DNA of 64,000 bases from Limnomonas spitsbergensis (Eukaryota > Chlorophyta > Chlorophyceae > Chlamydomonadales), in contig JAYJMM010000021.1 of NCBI GenBank assembly GCA_037349105.1, positions 1,178,001 through 1,242,000 on the forward strand, written 5' to 3'. Position numbers and translations under genes: made by a program. The notes under the pieces are model-generated. The model did no database searches, was not told where the DNA came from, and saw only the letters and a list, made by a program, of their open reading frames with translations. This document shows positions 40,234 through 54,100 of the stretch, in pieces; within the stretch, counting starts at the first letter, position 1, and each line of letters begins with the position of its first letter.

Positions 40234-41302
40234 GACGTAGCCTACGCCGCTAGTTGACAATTTCATTTAAGAACCTGCCTCGGGTGGGCCCTGTCTTCAG
40301 CTTCCCTCCGTGTTCCGCCCATATTATCCTTGGCTCTAAAACCCGAAACCTAAACTACCCGGCTTTCCCGGATGAGAGCAAGCGACGATATATGTACGAA
40401 GCCATGTGTTCTTACATCCAGCATACATTCTTTCTATCCACGCCCACGGTCTATGCCATCAATCTCGTCTCTGTTCGCCCCGACCGGTGTTGTTGTTATT
40501 ACACGCGGCATCAAACGATCAGCCAGGCAGTCTCTTCTCTTTCTTGTCTCCGTGTGTTTGAGCGAAGCTCGGACAAGGGGCGGTGTGCAGGTAAGGAGGC
40601 GGTGTTAATGCTTAGCTGCTGCGTATCCTTATCCCTTGCTGACCCCCCTGTCTCTTCCTGTTCGTTTCCCTTTGCATCTGATCAGCTGCTAACACGGCGT
40701 TATCTTTGTCAGGTGTTCATCTCTCTGTCCGGCGAAGCAAGTTTCCGGGGCCTCAGACAGACTTCTGGTGCGGGGCCTGGTCTCTACATTTATGACACTT
40801 ACACATATTTTGCCCTCGTCACAACAATGTCCTCCCATTCTTCCTCCTGTCTAGGCGGGGGCTATCGGGCTGAGATGTGAGATTTGCATGAGTCGTTTCA
40901 CACGACCAATCTGCAATTCACTTACGTTTGGGATTACTTTTAACGAACTGATGCAATCGGCTGAAAATCCTCACATTCTGACTTCCTCCTCTTTTTCTCG
41001 CCGAACTTTACCGGTACATTTAAAACAAGTTGCCAAGAGGGCAACTTGTCAACTGCCAGTGACCAGCTGCTAGCGACCATGCTGCCACCCCTGTCCTCGA
41101 CCAGCTCTCATGCTGCCCCTGCCCCTGTCTTGTGCCTATACTGCCCCTGGCCCATGCTGTCCCTGCCCCATACCCATGCGTCCTGTACCCTTCTTGCTAG
41201 TGCCCCAGCTCTGACCCGCGCTGCTGTTCATGCTGCACGGCATCAAATCAGTCCTGTTAAATAGGTCTTTGACACACCAATTATGGAGACTGGCTGACCT
41301 GA
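40234..41302. other. Flank right of the transposon nest
   Basis: A 208-codon open frame at 40254-40880 has no recognisable domain. It includes donor-like GTAAGG at 40594 and acceptor-like TTTGTCAG near 40712, so it may belong to the 5' end of the SH3 gene or be chance. Confidence 0.35.
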
Positions 41303-44300
41303 TTGCTACTCAATCACCCACAGGACCCTATGACAGCAGTCGCCATGGGCCATCCTATCCAGCTGCCTGCAGAGGCTCTTCCCATCTCTCAGGCCCACCT
41401 GGTGAGGAAAGAACTTCCATTGGCCACTTCTAGCCACCTTGGCAAGGGCGACTATCCGGGACATAAGGTTGAGCCTTTTGGTCCTAATTTTTGGGACGCT
41501 GTGCTGGCTCATAGACCAGTTCTACTGCGTTCAGCATGGTAAGGCTCTGCAATTCTGGGCATATTCACTGGATTCCGCCCCTACTCAAGACCCCTCACTC
41601 CTGCCCCTATCTGCTGATCCAAATACCTGCTGAGTACAACTGAAGTAACGGTGGAAGCTCCCTGTCAAAGCACAACCGCCAGTTCTGCTTGCCTGCTGTA
41701 TTGCCCGTCTACCGTTTGGCATTTAGGCAGCACTACACGCCTGTATCTTCCGCAGGAAGCACATCCAGCGATAATTTACTTGGCATTTCTGCTTGTACTG
41801 ACTGGGCTCACCATGCTGACTGCAGGGCGCAAGCAAGGCGGTGATGCACTCCGTCTTTGATCGATGGGAGGATCTGGGCTTACCGCTCGCTTACCGCTCT
41901 AGCTTCTACCTGGAAAACGGAGAGAAGGAGGCTGCCTACAGAGAGGAGCACGCCAGGATTTTGGCATTGCCCAATGTGGTGAGTGAAGCATTCCATGCGG
42001 TTCCACACATGCGGCCCCATGCAGCTCCATGTGACCCCTGCTTATGAAGATTTCTGTCCTCCCATTTTCCACCCCACTTAAATCTGCCTTACCCCTGCTA
42101 CCTCTCCTGCTCCAGGTTGAGTTCTCGAATCTCAAAATTACTCAGACCAAGAAACAAATGAAGGATGCCTTTGACGCACTGGCTGTGAGTGCTCTTAGGG
42201 GATCCTTAAAACCAGTTTAGTAGGTGCGTATGCTTCCTGCTTAGGGTGTGCCCTCAGCAGGGTGTATGCAAGTGATCTGCTGCGGCTAGTCTAGCAGAGG
42301 TGCTAAATCGAATGTCATGTCAAATGCTACTGGCTGCCGGTATTAAAAATGCACCCTCTACCCAATCTTGTCGTACCTCCCCGCTCCTTCCCTCCCTCTC
42401 TCCCGTTGAAAGCATGGCATGCGGGCATGATCCAGAACCCTGTGATATGCACCAGAAGCCCCTTTTTACACTCCTCACCTGCTTCTCTGCTCCCCCAGGC
42501 AGAGCGGAAGGGCCTTGCAAACACCTTTCGCAAAAACTACTCCGAAGGGAGACGTCTGGAGATATTTGAGGTGGGACTGTTCATTCGAGCGCTGCCTGCT
42601 TAGTGAGAGTATTCCGTGTTGATAATATAAAGATATTCTCCTGTATTACTAGAGTGTTTGAGCGGAAGCTAGGAACAACGATTTTCCGGTTGTTATTTGC
42701 ATTTCAAAGGTAAAACCCGTTTGCCAGTACCAGGCCACCGCTCGCTGCCTTAACCAACACCCTCCTCCTCCCGCGTACAGATGTGGCAAATCCATGAGCG
42801 CTGCAAGGACCGCAAGATGCAAATTATGAACAAGCTTTGGTCCAAGGACACCCTGGCCTCGCCTGATGGCGCACAGCGCAGCTCCATGTTTGTGCGCGAA
42901 ATCAGCCTATCAGTTCCCAGGTGTGCGGGTGTTCCCTAGGTAAAAAGGGCTTACCAGTGGCTTCTTTGAACTGTGTGGTTGGTTACAGAGGTTTCAGGAC
43001 CCACCTACAGCCTTTCTAAACGGTGTGGGTCTCACAAACTGCATGTGCAATGCTTGTAATAAGTGGCTGAGAGGGACTGATGGTGTCCTGCTGAGGGGTT
43101 GGAGGAGCGCTGTGGCCGGCAGGTTGTGGCATGGCATGGTCAGTCTAATGAGTACAGTGCACTGGGAAGGGAGGAGATGATTAGGCATATGCTGACCCTG
43201 GCCATGCGACAAATCCACCTGTGCTACACTGACCCAGCCATGTCCTCCTGTCCCCCTACACCCTCTCTCCACAGCGGATCTCTTACGGACAGCATGGCTG
43301 ACGCTGCATTGAAAATCGCGGTGATAGCACAGAATAAAGCGGCGGAAGTAGCGAAGAAGCTTGCAGAAGGCAAGACACTGCTGATGAGCAGCATGCAGCG
43401 CAGGAACACCATGCCTGAGGTTCCATCCCATGAAGGCCCAACTCATCGGTGGAACCCATCCACAGGAGGAGGTTACCCAGACCAGCTGCGTACCGCCCCT
43501 GTAATCCCAACTCCGATCCCCTCAATGTCCAGGTGAGAGGGAGAGTTGAGCCCTGTGGCCCTCCGGCTGATGTCCGGTATTGCAATTGGCCAAAGGCAAT
43601 AGCTGCACCGTTACCCACGTCCGTCCTCCATGTCTTTCCACGGGCCCGTGTTTGCACCGACTGCAAAGTTATTGATATGGATCCAGCAGTATCGATCCAG
43701 CCCTTGCCCTGCTCGAATACTGTGGTAATGAGATGTGCTTGTTTTCCTCCTCAGGACGGGCAGCATGAAATACCCGTTTGTTGCGGGGGGCAAGGATGAG
43801 ATCTCGGTATCGATGAACGAGCGCCTGGCTGTGATTGATACGCGGGGCGTGGACTGGTTGCAGGTTGAGACCTGCAGCGGGCTAAGGTGCGAGGGGGAGG
43901 GCGGCGGATGACAGGATGGGTCCACTCTGAAACCACTGATGTAACGGTGACTATGGATTGGAGTGCCGTACTGTGAAGAGCCCCGCCCCGCCTCGCTCAA
44001 GATTGGAAGCGTCTCCTGAACCTAACCTAAAGATATATCAAAGGGTTGTGAAATCCTAAATCCTTAACCCACTTGTGATCATGGGAATGCCAGGGGGGGG
44101 AGGTCAGGTTCAGAGGAGACCAACTGTGCTCGCTTGCCGCCCATCTTCACGACCTAGAGGGATGGGTGGGTGCAACAAAGGTGGTTCACTGCCTCTTGAT
44201 GAAGCCCTCACCTCCGCCCTGCCGAGGACCGCAACATTGCGAGGGCGTCGCCAGCCTGGGCCGCGTCTGCTTGGACACCCACCAGCTGCTGAAATTCATC

Positions 44301-44892
44301 TCTCTCTCTGACAGCAGGCAGTGCCACATCATGCATACTGACTAGATGTCCACGTTAATGATTGTGAGGCGGAGGGGCCGAGTCCACCACAGTGTCTTAT
44401 GCATGCCCGTGCTTGTGTAGGGGACTCGTGCCACTGGCCTACGTGACCATCGACACGCCGCCAGAAGTTAGCCATGTCGGCAGAGCTGACAGCACCGGGC
44501 CGGCCAGCTCCTCGCCTGTTGCCCTTGACCTTACGAAAGCTACTATATTTGAGCCAGAGCCGGAGCCGTCACCCAGCCCAGAGCCGGAGCCGTCTCCCAG
44601 CCCAGAGCCGTCGCATTACCTGCTGCAGGCGCCTTATGTATCGGAGGTGACTGAGGCGCCGCCTCCCGAGCCGGAACCGGAGCCAATCTCGGCGCCTGTT
44701 CCCGGCATGCCAGGGTGGAGCTATGGGAAAGCCATCCACGAATTTGTGGCAGCCCATGATGACGAAATGAGCGTGCAGGTGGGCGAGGAGGTGACTTTTT
44801 GCCACATTGGTGATGGCTGGTGCACGACCAAGCGCATGGACGGCACTGAAGGCATCGTTCCGGCGGCATACATGCAGCTGTGTCCGCAGTAG
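41303..44892 (+). CDS. Protein with two C-terminal SH3 domains, 5' end unresolved
   Basis: Supported exons: 41826-41978, 42116-42184, 42499-42570, 42781-42920, 43275-43532, 43755-43886 and 44421-44892; all phases close, giving 431 residues to the stop. A likely earlier exon lies near 41303-41550 (PISQAHLVRKELPLATSSHL) but its junction phase does not close. The N-terminal part is charged and probably helical (SKAVMHSVFDRWEDLGLP, ITQTKKQMKDAFDALAAERK, RRLEIFEMWQIHERCKDRK). SH3-1: KYPFVAGGKDEISVSMNERL ... DWLQVE ... GLVPLAYV. SH3-2: AIHEFVAAHDDEMSVQVGEE ... DGWCTTKRMDGTEGIVPAAY, ending six residues before the stop. A Pro/Glu/Ser repeat linker separates them. SH3 domains bind Pro-rich ligands, often in endocytosis or cytoskeleton; the N-terminal family is not recognised, so no specific role is assigned. 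Confidence 0.8.
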
Positions 44893-47541
44893 GAGCAAGA
44901 GCAGCAGCAGCCGTAACTGCGCAGTAATGATGATGGCAGGACTGCGATATGTGCCCACTCCTGCACCCTGCCACAAGCTTAAGTGTTATTAAGGCCAGTG
45001 CAGCTGCAGAAATTGATTTTCCCAAGGTTTTGATACAGAAATAGAAAGGGCCGAAGATTATCATATCTTTATGTGCGGTCTAAATTAAGGGCAAAAATAA
45101 AGAGAACACTAGATTGTCGGAATTGCACCTAGGTAGGTAATTTTCTTAGAGTGATAGTAGTGACAGACAACCAAGCATGGGACCCTGTCTGCAGACCTGC
45201 GCTTTAGATGGCTGTCTCTCATCCTCACGTGCCAACAGGCCAACAGATCTTGATGACAATATCCTTTCTTGACGGTCGCATGTTTTTAGACTTGTGTACC
45301 TGTAGCACTGAAGAGTGTGCATGTTAATACGGCCACTTTAAATGAGCGCCTAGTCACGTGTTATGTATTTAGGACACCTGCGAAACCTGAAGGGGAGTGA
45401 AGTTTTTTGTCCTGGCTTACTTGGTTTTAGGTTATAAACTGTTATTTACCTTGGGCACGCTCCCATGCATCGATTTCCATGTAAAGCCAGGCTACGAAAA
45501 TGTCTGATGCAATGCTGTCATGACAAAACACGGATATGCCCTTGTCCACTCAGCTGTCAGCCCATGCAGCAGAGAGGGGCCTTAACCAACCCTTGCCGCC
45601 TATGTATGTCGGCCACTACCTACCCTCTGCACAAGGTGCGCCGAGGCATGACTGTTGCAAAGCATGAGCCGGATGCACCTGGTGGGTGCCCACACCCTCT
45701 GCATGCCTGTCGGCAGGCTGCTGTAAGGCCACTGGGTGCAAGGACAGAGGGGTGAACTTACCAGCCAATAAGCATGTCTGGAAGGGGGTGGGGAACGAGG
45801 CGGTGTTCACAAGCCTGAATACCGGCACGTAAGACTCACAAAGCAGCTGTCCAGGGCAACAGTCATAGTTTTGCTGCCCATGCTTCAAAGCTACTTGCGG
45901 TAAGCCACGTCGTGCAAATGTGTTGGCCCAACCACACCCTTGTCTAACTTGGGGAGATGGGACCCACCTTCTGTCCCCAGCGTTCCTGGGTGCACCAGGA
46001 CTGTGACTCTTGTGTCACAATCGTGCTCTGGCATGTTGTGTTTCATTCCACTGCGCAGCATTCAAGAGGGAAGGACTGGCCTCCGTCTTTTCTCTTGCTA
46101 ACTGTGATATATACCTGATGCGGAAATATGGACCGCCTGTGCTTTCAATTAGGTGTGGGAGGGTCTGAACCATGGGGAACATGTCTATGCAACTTATTTA
46201 CGTTTGTCATTACGTTGCCTGTCCATGGGGGGCGTTTCCCCCGCTCTGTCCTGGTTTCTGTCCTGCTCGTGCTGATTTGCACCAGGTCCACGAAGTTCAG
46301 GAGAGCGCACAATAGCCTTTAGGCCCTGTTGAACGCTCGGCCGGGGCTGGTTGGGGATCAGCAAGCTTTTTCCAGCTACTATGCACAGGTGGGACTGTGG
46401 TGCAGCCCCACAGGACCCAGCAGCGGCAACTCCCTGGCTCATCATTTCATACGCAATTCTCCGGCGTGCCACCCAGCAGGACCATGATTTGGACGGCCAC
46501 ATGAAGACATGCTGTTTTTACCCACAGTCACAGAGGGGCGGTTCATGGTGTTGGCTTTAGGGTGTTGGTGCGAGTCTGGCGGAAGTGACGGGCGCAGCTG
46601 CAAGGCAGGCCCATGCACCAAAGGACCGGCAGGTTGTTACATCGTCTACACATCTACACAAAAACGTGTGCGTCCGGGGTTGCGAACAAGAGGTATGGGT
46701 ATTAATTCGAGAAAAGCCATAAATACAAAGACACAGGAAAAACGGGGTAAAACTCCCTATTTCAAACATGCAAAGTTCTTACTGAAAATAACTGATCTGC
46801 TGAGCCAAGTCAAGACGATCCATAGCCCTTGGAGGAGGAGCAGCCTACGAGCCTAGCAGGAGGGCAGCCCACACTGGGCCGCAAGTAAAGAAACTCCGCG
46901 GGCTGGATTAGTGGCGGTGATTAAGCGCCCAAGCAGAATGTCAACCAGAAATCCATAACTGAAGGCTACTACGCATACCAGGAACAACATTTGGTGAGCC
47001 AGGTAAGGGATAGAAAGTAAGGGGTAAAAGGAGCCCAAGGGAGGTCTGGTGGGGCCTGACTTTTCAAGGGTGGGAATGCGGGCATGAGGGAGGTAATATG
47101 GACACGTCCACGGGTAGAAATAAGACCCTTGCGAGGAATTGATGGCTCCCCATCAGACCTTCGAGAAGGTTGTAAATGGGGAAGGACCACACTGACGTCA
47201 TCCAGGGCATCATGGAGGGAAGTGCGGATCTCTAGAGCAGGGGGGTGAGGGGGGTGAATCTTCACCCTCCTCTTCAATGAAGGCTATTAGTCTATTACCA
47301 ATGTTCTTGAACACGGTACTTGAGATATTTTGCCAAAATAGCACCTTCAGGGTTTAGCCAGGATGTCCCGTTGATCTTGTTCAAGGCCCAAGCTTGAATG
47401 ACGAAAAGGTAATATATTGCGCACCGCTGCCGCCACTGCTGCAAGAACTCCAGGCGGCTTAAAACCCATCCTCCCTCCAGCTTGAGCCGACGAGCTCAAA
47501 ACTGCAGCCTCCATTCACCTAGGTAGCCAGCCTCCATTCAC
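44893..47541. other. Intergenic between convergent genes
   Basis: 2.6 kb separating the SH3 gene (+) and the LysM-GH19 gene (-). Open frames are short and lack domains. It must hold both 3' ends, but no TGTAA was seen close to either stop. Confidence 0.5.
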
Positions 47542-48101
47542 CTAGGCAGCCAGCTTCATAGCTCTGAGCACAATTCGGAAGTTGTCCCGCCTCTTTTCGA
47601 GCCCATCCACCACCCCGGTGCTGCACGCTGTCGCCGAAGGACACCTGATGCAGTGAGCAGTCAACGCAGCCAGTTGTAAGAGCTCGAGACTGCGCCAGGC
47701 TAGGGCAGCCAGTTGCAAAAGCCATATTTAAAAAATGTAACAACCAAGATGTGAAGTGTTGTGCAGTTTTAGGGTTGACGGGGATCCAACTTTGGAGGTA
47801 CGGCATCAGAAATACCCTTGTGAAGTCACACTTGTGACACTGCAGCAGCAGCAGCAACAGGAGCAGCAGGAGCAGCAGGAGCAGCAGGAGCAGCAGGAGC
47901 AGGAGCAGGAGCAGGAGCAGCAGGAGCAGGAGCAGCATTAGCAGGAGCAGCATGAGCATGAGCAGGAGCAGCATGAGCATGAGCAGGAGCAGCACGAGCA
48001 GGAGCAGAAGGAGCAGGAGCAGGAGCAGCAAGAGCAGGAGCAGCAGTAGCAACAGGAGCAGCATGAGCAGGAGCAGCATGAGCATGAGCATGAGCAGGAG
48101 C

Positions 48102-48166
<65 letters not shown>

Positions 48167-51100
48167 CAGGAGCAGGAGCAGGAGCAGCAGGAGCATGAGC
48201 AGCAGGAGCAGGAGCAGCAGGAGCATGGGCAGCAGGAGCAAGAGCAGCAAGAGCAGCAGGAGCAGCAGGAGCTGCATGAGCATGAGCATGAGCATGAGCA
48301 TGAGCATGAGCAGAAGCAGAAGCAGAACATGTCGGCAGCAGCATATGTTGGCTTGGCTCAGACTCACCCTCGGTTGACGATACCGCTAACCCCATCGATG
48401 AACGCATTATCCGAGCCGGCCATTCCACCATCAACGAAGGCCCGGAGCTGCGCCATGTAACCCCACGTGCCGGAGGGGACGTTACTCTGCGTGTCGGGCG
48501 TCCAAGGCTGTACCTCGGTCATGTAGTAGTAGAGGCCCGCGACCCACTTGAGCTCGGGGTGGGCGATGCTGGTGCAGATGGCCTGGCAGTGGCATGAGGG
48601 CAGGAGATGCAGCAGGGGCGGGGAGGTGGGCGGCTGGGAAGATGACGAGGTCAGGGGCGGGGAGTTGGGCTGCTAGGAAAATGTGCCACTCCTAATAACC
48701 TAAGACGATGTTAACTACATCTGAATTCTGTGGTCTGACTGGTAAGATCGCTATAGAAGATGAGTTGGTCAGGGGCGGGGAGGCTGGGGGGCTTAAAGGA
48801 TCCTAGCGGCATGCTTGTCATCCAGGATCCCCTGCTAGAAAGCTAGGGAGCCCAGCTATGAGTCTGCTACCCCACCAGAAGTTGAAGGGTGATGTAGGGC
48901 TCTTTCTGTTGATCCATCCCCACTGGCCCACCACTTGCTCTGCTACCCCACCTCTGGGTCTGTGCAGAAGTCAATATCGGGGAACAGGGCGGCGCGTCCC
49001 TCCCTCTTGGCCCGTGCACCCAGGAAGTAGTTGAGCTTGCCGAAATTGCAGGGCCCCGTCGTCTGGATCACACCCCGACCCCACCAGCAGCAGCCCTCCA
49101 CGTCTGTGCGACCAACCGCATTGGGGCAGCCGGACCCGCCGCACAACTCCCAATGGCCACCTTTCTGCTGAGCATAGTCGCGGCAGCTGTCCTGATCCTG
49201 GTAAGGAGAGGAAGGGCGGGCGGGGCAATTGATAGCACGCCAGCGGACATGTTGCCAGGGAGGATGGCATAGCAACAAATACGTATAATGGGTTGATCGT
49301 TGGGCCCGGGAGGTAAGTGGGCCGGACTCCTGATCAACCACATGCTTGGTGGGCTGTTTGTCTGTAAGTCCCGGAATGAAATTTCTTCCTCCTAGAATTC
49401 ATCGAGAACATTTGCTCCTCTCCAGTGGATAAATGGACCTGCTTCTATTATTGATCTGAGCGCTGCACGTATCAGTAGTTTCTTCAGCGTCAACGTCCCC
49501 ACCCAGATACCTTTCATATTGAGGCCAGACAAGGCAAACAGAATGAACAGGACAAACCAGGAATCAAACTGGGAATGAAACGAAACCTAAGGGGCAAGAT
49601 AACCTAATGGGCATGCTCAAAATCAGGACAAGGTAAGCAAACCATCCATGTATAATTGTGCACTGCTGCCTGTCGCTTTCCAATGTGGGGCCTGCTTTGT
49701 GGCTTTGCTAATGGCCCCATATAGCTTTGCAAATGGCGCCAAGCTTCTGGAGGACTATCTGTGACGCTAAAAGTGAGCTGCCTGCCCGCACCTTGGTGGA
49801 TTGTTGCACATATTGCAGGTAGCTGTCCAGTGACATGTCAGGGCTGCTGGAAGAGTTGACGTCGCAGACCGGGGCAAGGTAGTTCCACTTGGGTGCAGCC
49901 GGTACCTTGGAGCGCGGTGCACAGAAGAATGCCGGGGGCGCCCCCCACCACACGGCCTGGGTCACGCCACGGATCTGAGGGGCGGAGCAGCAGCTGGTCG
50001 AGTCAGTTGATGGGTGTTCCAAATGAGAAGAGGTTGACCAGGGGCTGTGAGGAAGTGAACACGTTTTATAATGAAAAGCCGGTCCCCCCACCCCCACACC
50101 TGGTTCCTTGGTGGTAAAAGGTGAGGGATATCTTTGAGGGTTGTTTTCCTGGAGCCATCCAATTGGTACGCTGACTTGGCGGCCTATTCAGGTTAGGCGG
50201 CCTTGCTTGGATAAAAAGAGGAAGCTCCGTCATGGGGGAACAAGGTGAGGCACAACTCATCTGCCTGTCTAGTACTCTACAAAAGTCATGATCAACTGGT
50301 CATCTTGGCATCCTGCTAGGGAAAGAGTGCCCATTGTTGACTGAGAAGTAGAGCCAACGTTGTCCAGAAAAAAACAAGCAAGCTGCCCTCTTCTAGTGCG
50401 TGGAGGTTAAGGAAGCAACGCAGCTTGGGGCCGTAGCCACACCCACGCTGTTACCATTAGTAACGTTGTTGAACATGTGCCGACCCCAAGATGGGCTCTC
50501 AAGATGCAAGGCTGTACCAGGTCGGTGCAAGTTATCCAGTCTCTGAAACATGGCGTTTGTGAACCAAGCTGCGTCCGCCTCATGGCCTCTTACCTGCATG
50601 TTGGGGTCTATCTGACACTGGTACTGCTCCTGGCCAGCACCGCACGTGTAGTCCTGTGCAGGATTTAGGGTTTAGGGTTTAGGGTTTCAGGTTTAGGGAT
50701 TAGGGTTTCGGGTTTCGGTATGAGAGTACACAGAACAAGATATTTAAATGTGCCACAGGGACAGCTTGTGGCTGCCTCATGCAATTCGCAACGTCCAGTC
50801 GTAATTACGCCACTGGCCATGAAAAGCACATATGGAGTTGTGTGTGGCGTGGTGTACACAGTGCGTGGGTGCGTGGGCCCGTAATGCACATCACCAATAC
50901 TTCATCATTGGTCACTAGTGTTGCTTTATATGCGTGTCAGAAAAATCTTCAGAAGCTGCCAGGGATTAACCACTACAGGCCGATGGGGACCAAATATTGA
51001 CCGGCACAGGGCCACCGGCCCGAGCAGCAGGGCTGGTTACACCGTCACTCCTCGGCCAAGGCCGTGAAGTAGCTGAAGTGTAGCTGAAGCTTACCCAAAT

Positions 51101-54100
51101 AAACAGCCTTTGTGATGCTCCCCATACACTCTCTGGCTAGGCACTGCTGAATGGGATGCGATTGGTCACTCACTAGCTAAAACATAAAACAGGTACCATG
51201 GATATGAGTTCAGCCCCTGTGTTGAGCGATGGCACCCTGACAGTCTGTCCAGTGTCCATGCACTTGCCTGATAGCGCTGCCCCGCTTGCCCGCAGGCATT
51301 GGCCGCAGCATAGCCAGTGGGGATGTCCCAGTTGTTCTCATCGCATGCATCGTACTGTGATCAGCAGAGGCAAGCAGTAAAGTACGTGAAGTTTTACTGT
51401 CAAGCGGGGCATCACATTAGTTTTACAGTCCGGCGGGGCATCACATTTTCTGCAAGGGACGAGTAACCTCAAACCGGGACATGCACGAAACAAAGTAGGG
51501 CAGCGAGCAAAAAACAAAACATGGAAGCAAAGACAATGAAATGATACATCCACAATTACTGGACAGGGGGCAGAGCACCAGTTCACCACATTAACCCGTC
51601 ACTCAGTAAAGGGTTAGCTGCATTCAAGTTTTTGTACAACCCTAGGTCAACATACTCAGCAACATTCTGAAGCAGGTCGCTTGCAGGTATACATGTCAAG
51701 CAGCTCATACAAACTGATGTAAGCCTAGGCCCCTCCTATCTGCCATACTTTCCCATCACCGCATTGCAAACCTTACACCTGGTAGCTCACCCAGTGCTAC
51801 GGCCGAACGGGTGGCTTCCTTAGTTCACGCCTCAGGGCGTATCGTTTTGTTTATTTATTTACAAACCCTGCTCTAAACGACCAGACAACCTAAAGAGCTG
51901 GTCCCGAGTGGCCTGCTGGAGAGCTGTAGTGCTGAAGAGCTATCCCTGGATTGACTCCGGCATGCTCTGGGCCATGAAGGCAGCGATGCTGGGGGCCCTC
52001 CACCTGTCAGACTGACCCGTCACAGCATTTCTGAACCACTAGCCTGCCCCAAATGATCAAAGAGTTTTACGGTCTGGTCCCCCAAGTGGCCTGCCCTACC
52101 TGGATTGTCTCCTGCATGCTCTGGGCCATGAAGGCAGCGATGCTGACCAGGCCATACGTGGCTTCGTCCGGAGAGTCCCCCAGCCAGAACTTGGAGTCCG
52201 CCACTCCCGTCTCAAACATGTTCTGCTCATTTGGGAGCGGGGAAGGCATTGGACAAAAGACCATAACAGCAGTGAGCACTGCCCTGTGCCGTACTGTGCA
52301 TATACAGGCATCAAAGAGGCACATCAGGCACAGGTATATTTCGGATTGGATGGATTCATTGGGGTGGCTGAACCCCCTTTCACCCCAGAAACTCAGTTCA
52401 CCCTTCATTGGGTGCAAAAGGTCCAGCTCTGTATTTATAGATGTAGAAGGTCCGTCTACGTTAACTGCAATGGCTTCAGCAGCTGCCAAGGAAAGTATGT
52501 GTCGTAAGGTCCACCATGAGCATGCAGGGGATACCCTTATAAATCAGCTGCTGCCCCTTATCACTCAGCTAATTCCACCTCAGAACCTAGCTCATGCCAC
52601 CTCAGCACCGAGGCAGCTTCCATGGATTTCCTGCATGCCTGTAAGGCCAAGGCAAGCAGGATACCCTGGCACGGCCCAGGCACCTACCTTGAGGGCCACG
52701 ATGAAATCAGGCCATTTGTAGATGGTGCTTGGGATCCAAGAGCCATCAGGCAGTTGAGACCTGAGAACAAGCATGAGATTTGAACGCTCGGATCCATAAA
52801 GGACCACATCAGTGACCCTGAATATAGTGAGCAAAGCGGCCGAAGCCTAAAACCCCGATTTAGCCCCCAAGTGCAAGCCAATGAAGAAAGGAAAGTTCAG
52901 GGCGGATTTCCTTGTACCGGTGTGACACTGGCAAGCCCGAATGCTTCTAACCGGAAGCATCTGGCCATGATGATTGGCAAGCCAACATGCCTCTAACCAG
53001 AAGCATCTGGCCATGATCCCTGGCAAGCCAGCATGCTTATAATCAAAGGCATCTGGCCATGATGGTTTGCCAGCTGTTCATTGCAGGCATCAGGTACAAC
53101 TGGCATGCAAGCACTCGTAAGTAAATAACACGACCTGGAGCAGGGATGGACTTCGCCACTTTCTTCTTATGATTTTCTTCTTCATTCTGAGGAAAGCACT
53201 CACCTGAGAATCTGTGAGGAGTCTGTGGCGTCCAAGGCAGCCTGCACTGAGTCCCACGCCAAAGTGGCCAGGGAGGGGCACTCAGGCTTCCAGTTATTGG
53301 GGATGTCAGCGCTCCAGTCCCACGAGCCAAAGAAACCAAAGCCAATCTTCACTGAGAAGCGGCCGAAAGCTTGCCCGCTCTGCATCAGACAAAAATCCTG
53401 CACACCGGCAAGGCAGGGAACCGGACTGATGGGGCAGCAGCTTTTAAACGTGCCGTTGACCATACCTTTGAGACATTTTGGAGCCCTGACAGACACTGCA
53501 GTGATGCTCTCATACAACTTCAATGATATTACACTGCACTATTACACTGCACTATTACACTGCACTATTACACTGCACTATTACACTGCACTATTACACT
53601 GCACTATTACACTGCACTATTACACTGCACTATTACACTGCACTATTTTGGCAGGTGCACGCAAGACTGGTGGATCTCGGGCTGTGAGGGAACAGCAGAT
53701 TGAAAGAATGGCCCGGCCTCCTTTTCTTGACGCACCTGACACCGGAAGTCCTCCGAGCGGCAGAGTATGTCAACGTGGTAGGCCTGTAGGTAGACCTGCG
53801 CCTTGGCCTCAAAGCCGAATCCCCACGCCATGGCTCCAGCACCTGTCCAGGATGGGACCATGACACACAATTTTATTTTCCAGTGTGAACGGTGGGACAG
53901 CCTTTCATCGCTCACTCACTAACAGCAAAAAATAATTATCCCTCCTGACCAGAAACCTTCCACTATGATCAATCAGGAAGCCTGGGAATAAATTGCCCCT
54001 TCTACCTTTTCGTTACTCACTCAGGGTGAAAATGAACTGTCCCTTCAGCAGAAAGTACTCTGCTCTGGCCAGATCCACGCAAAAGCCATCTAGAACCTTC

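Noticed and set aside
40254..40880. 208-codon open frame as a gene
   Set aside because: No domain, no conserved start context and donor/acceptor-like sites inside; kept only as an undecided region.
47519..48434. Poly-Leu, Ala/Pro and Cys/Ser open frames
   Set aside because: They translate the GAGCAG hexamer array, which lies inside the last intron of the LysM-GH19 gene.
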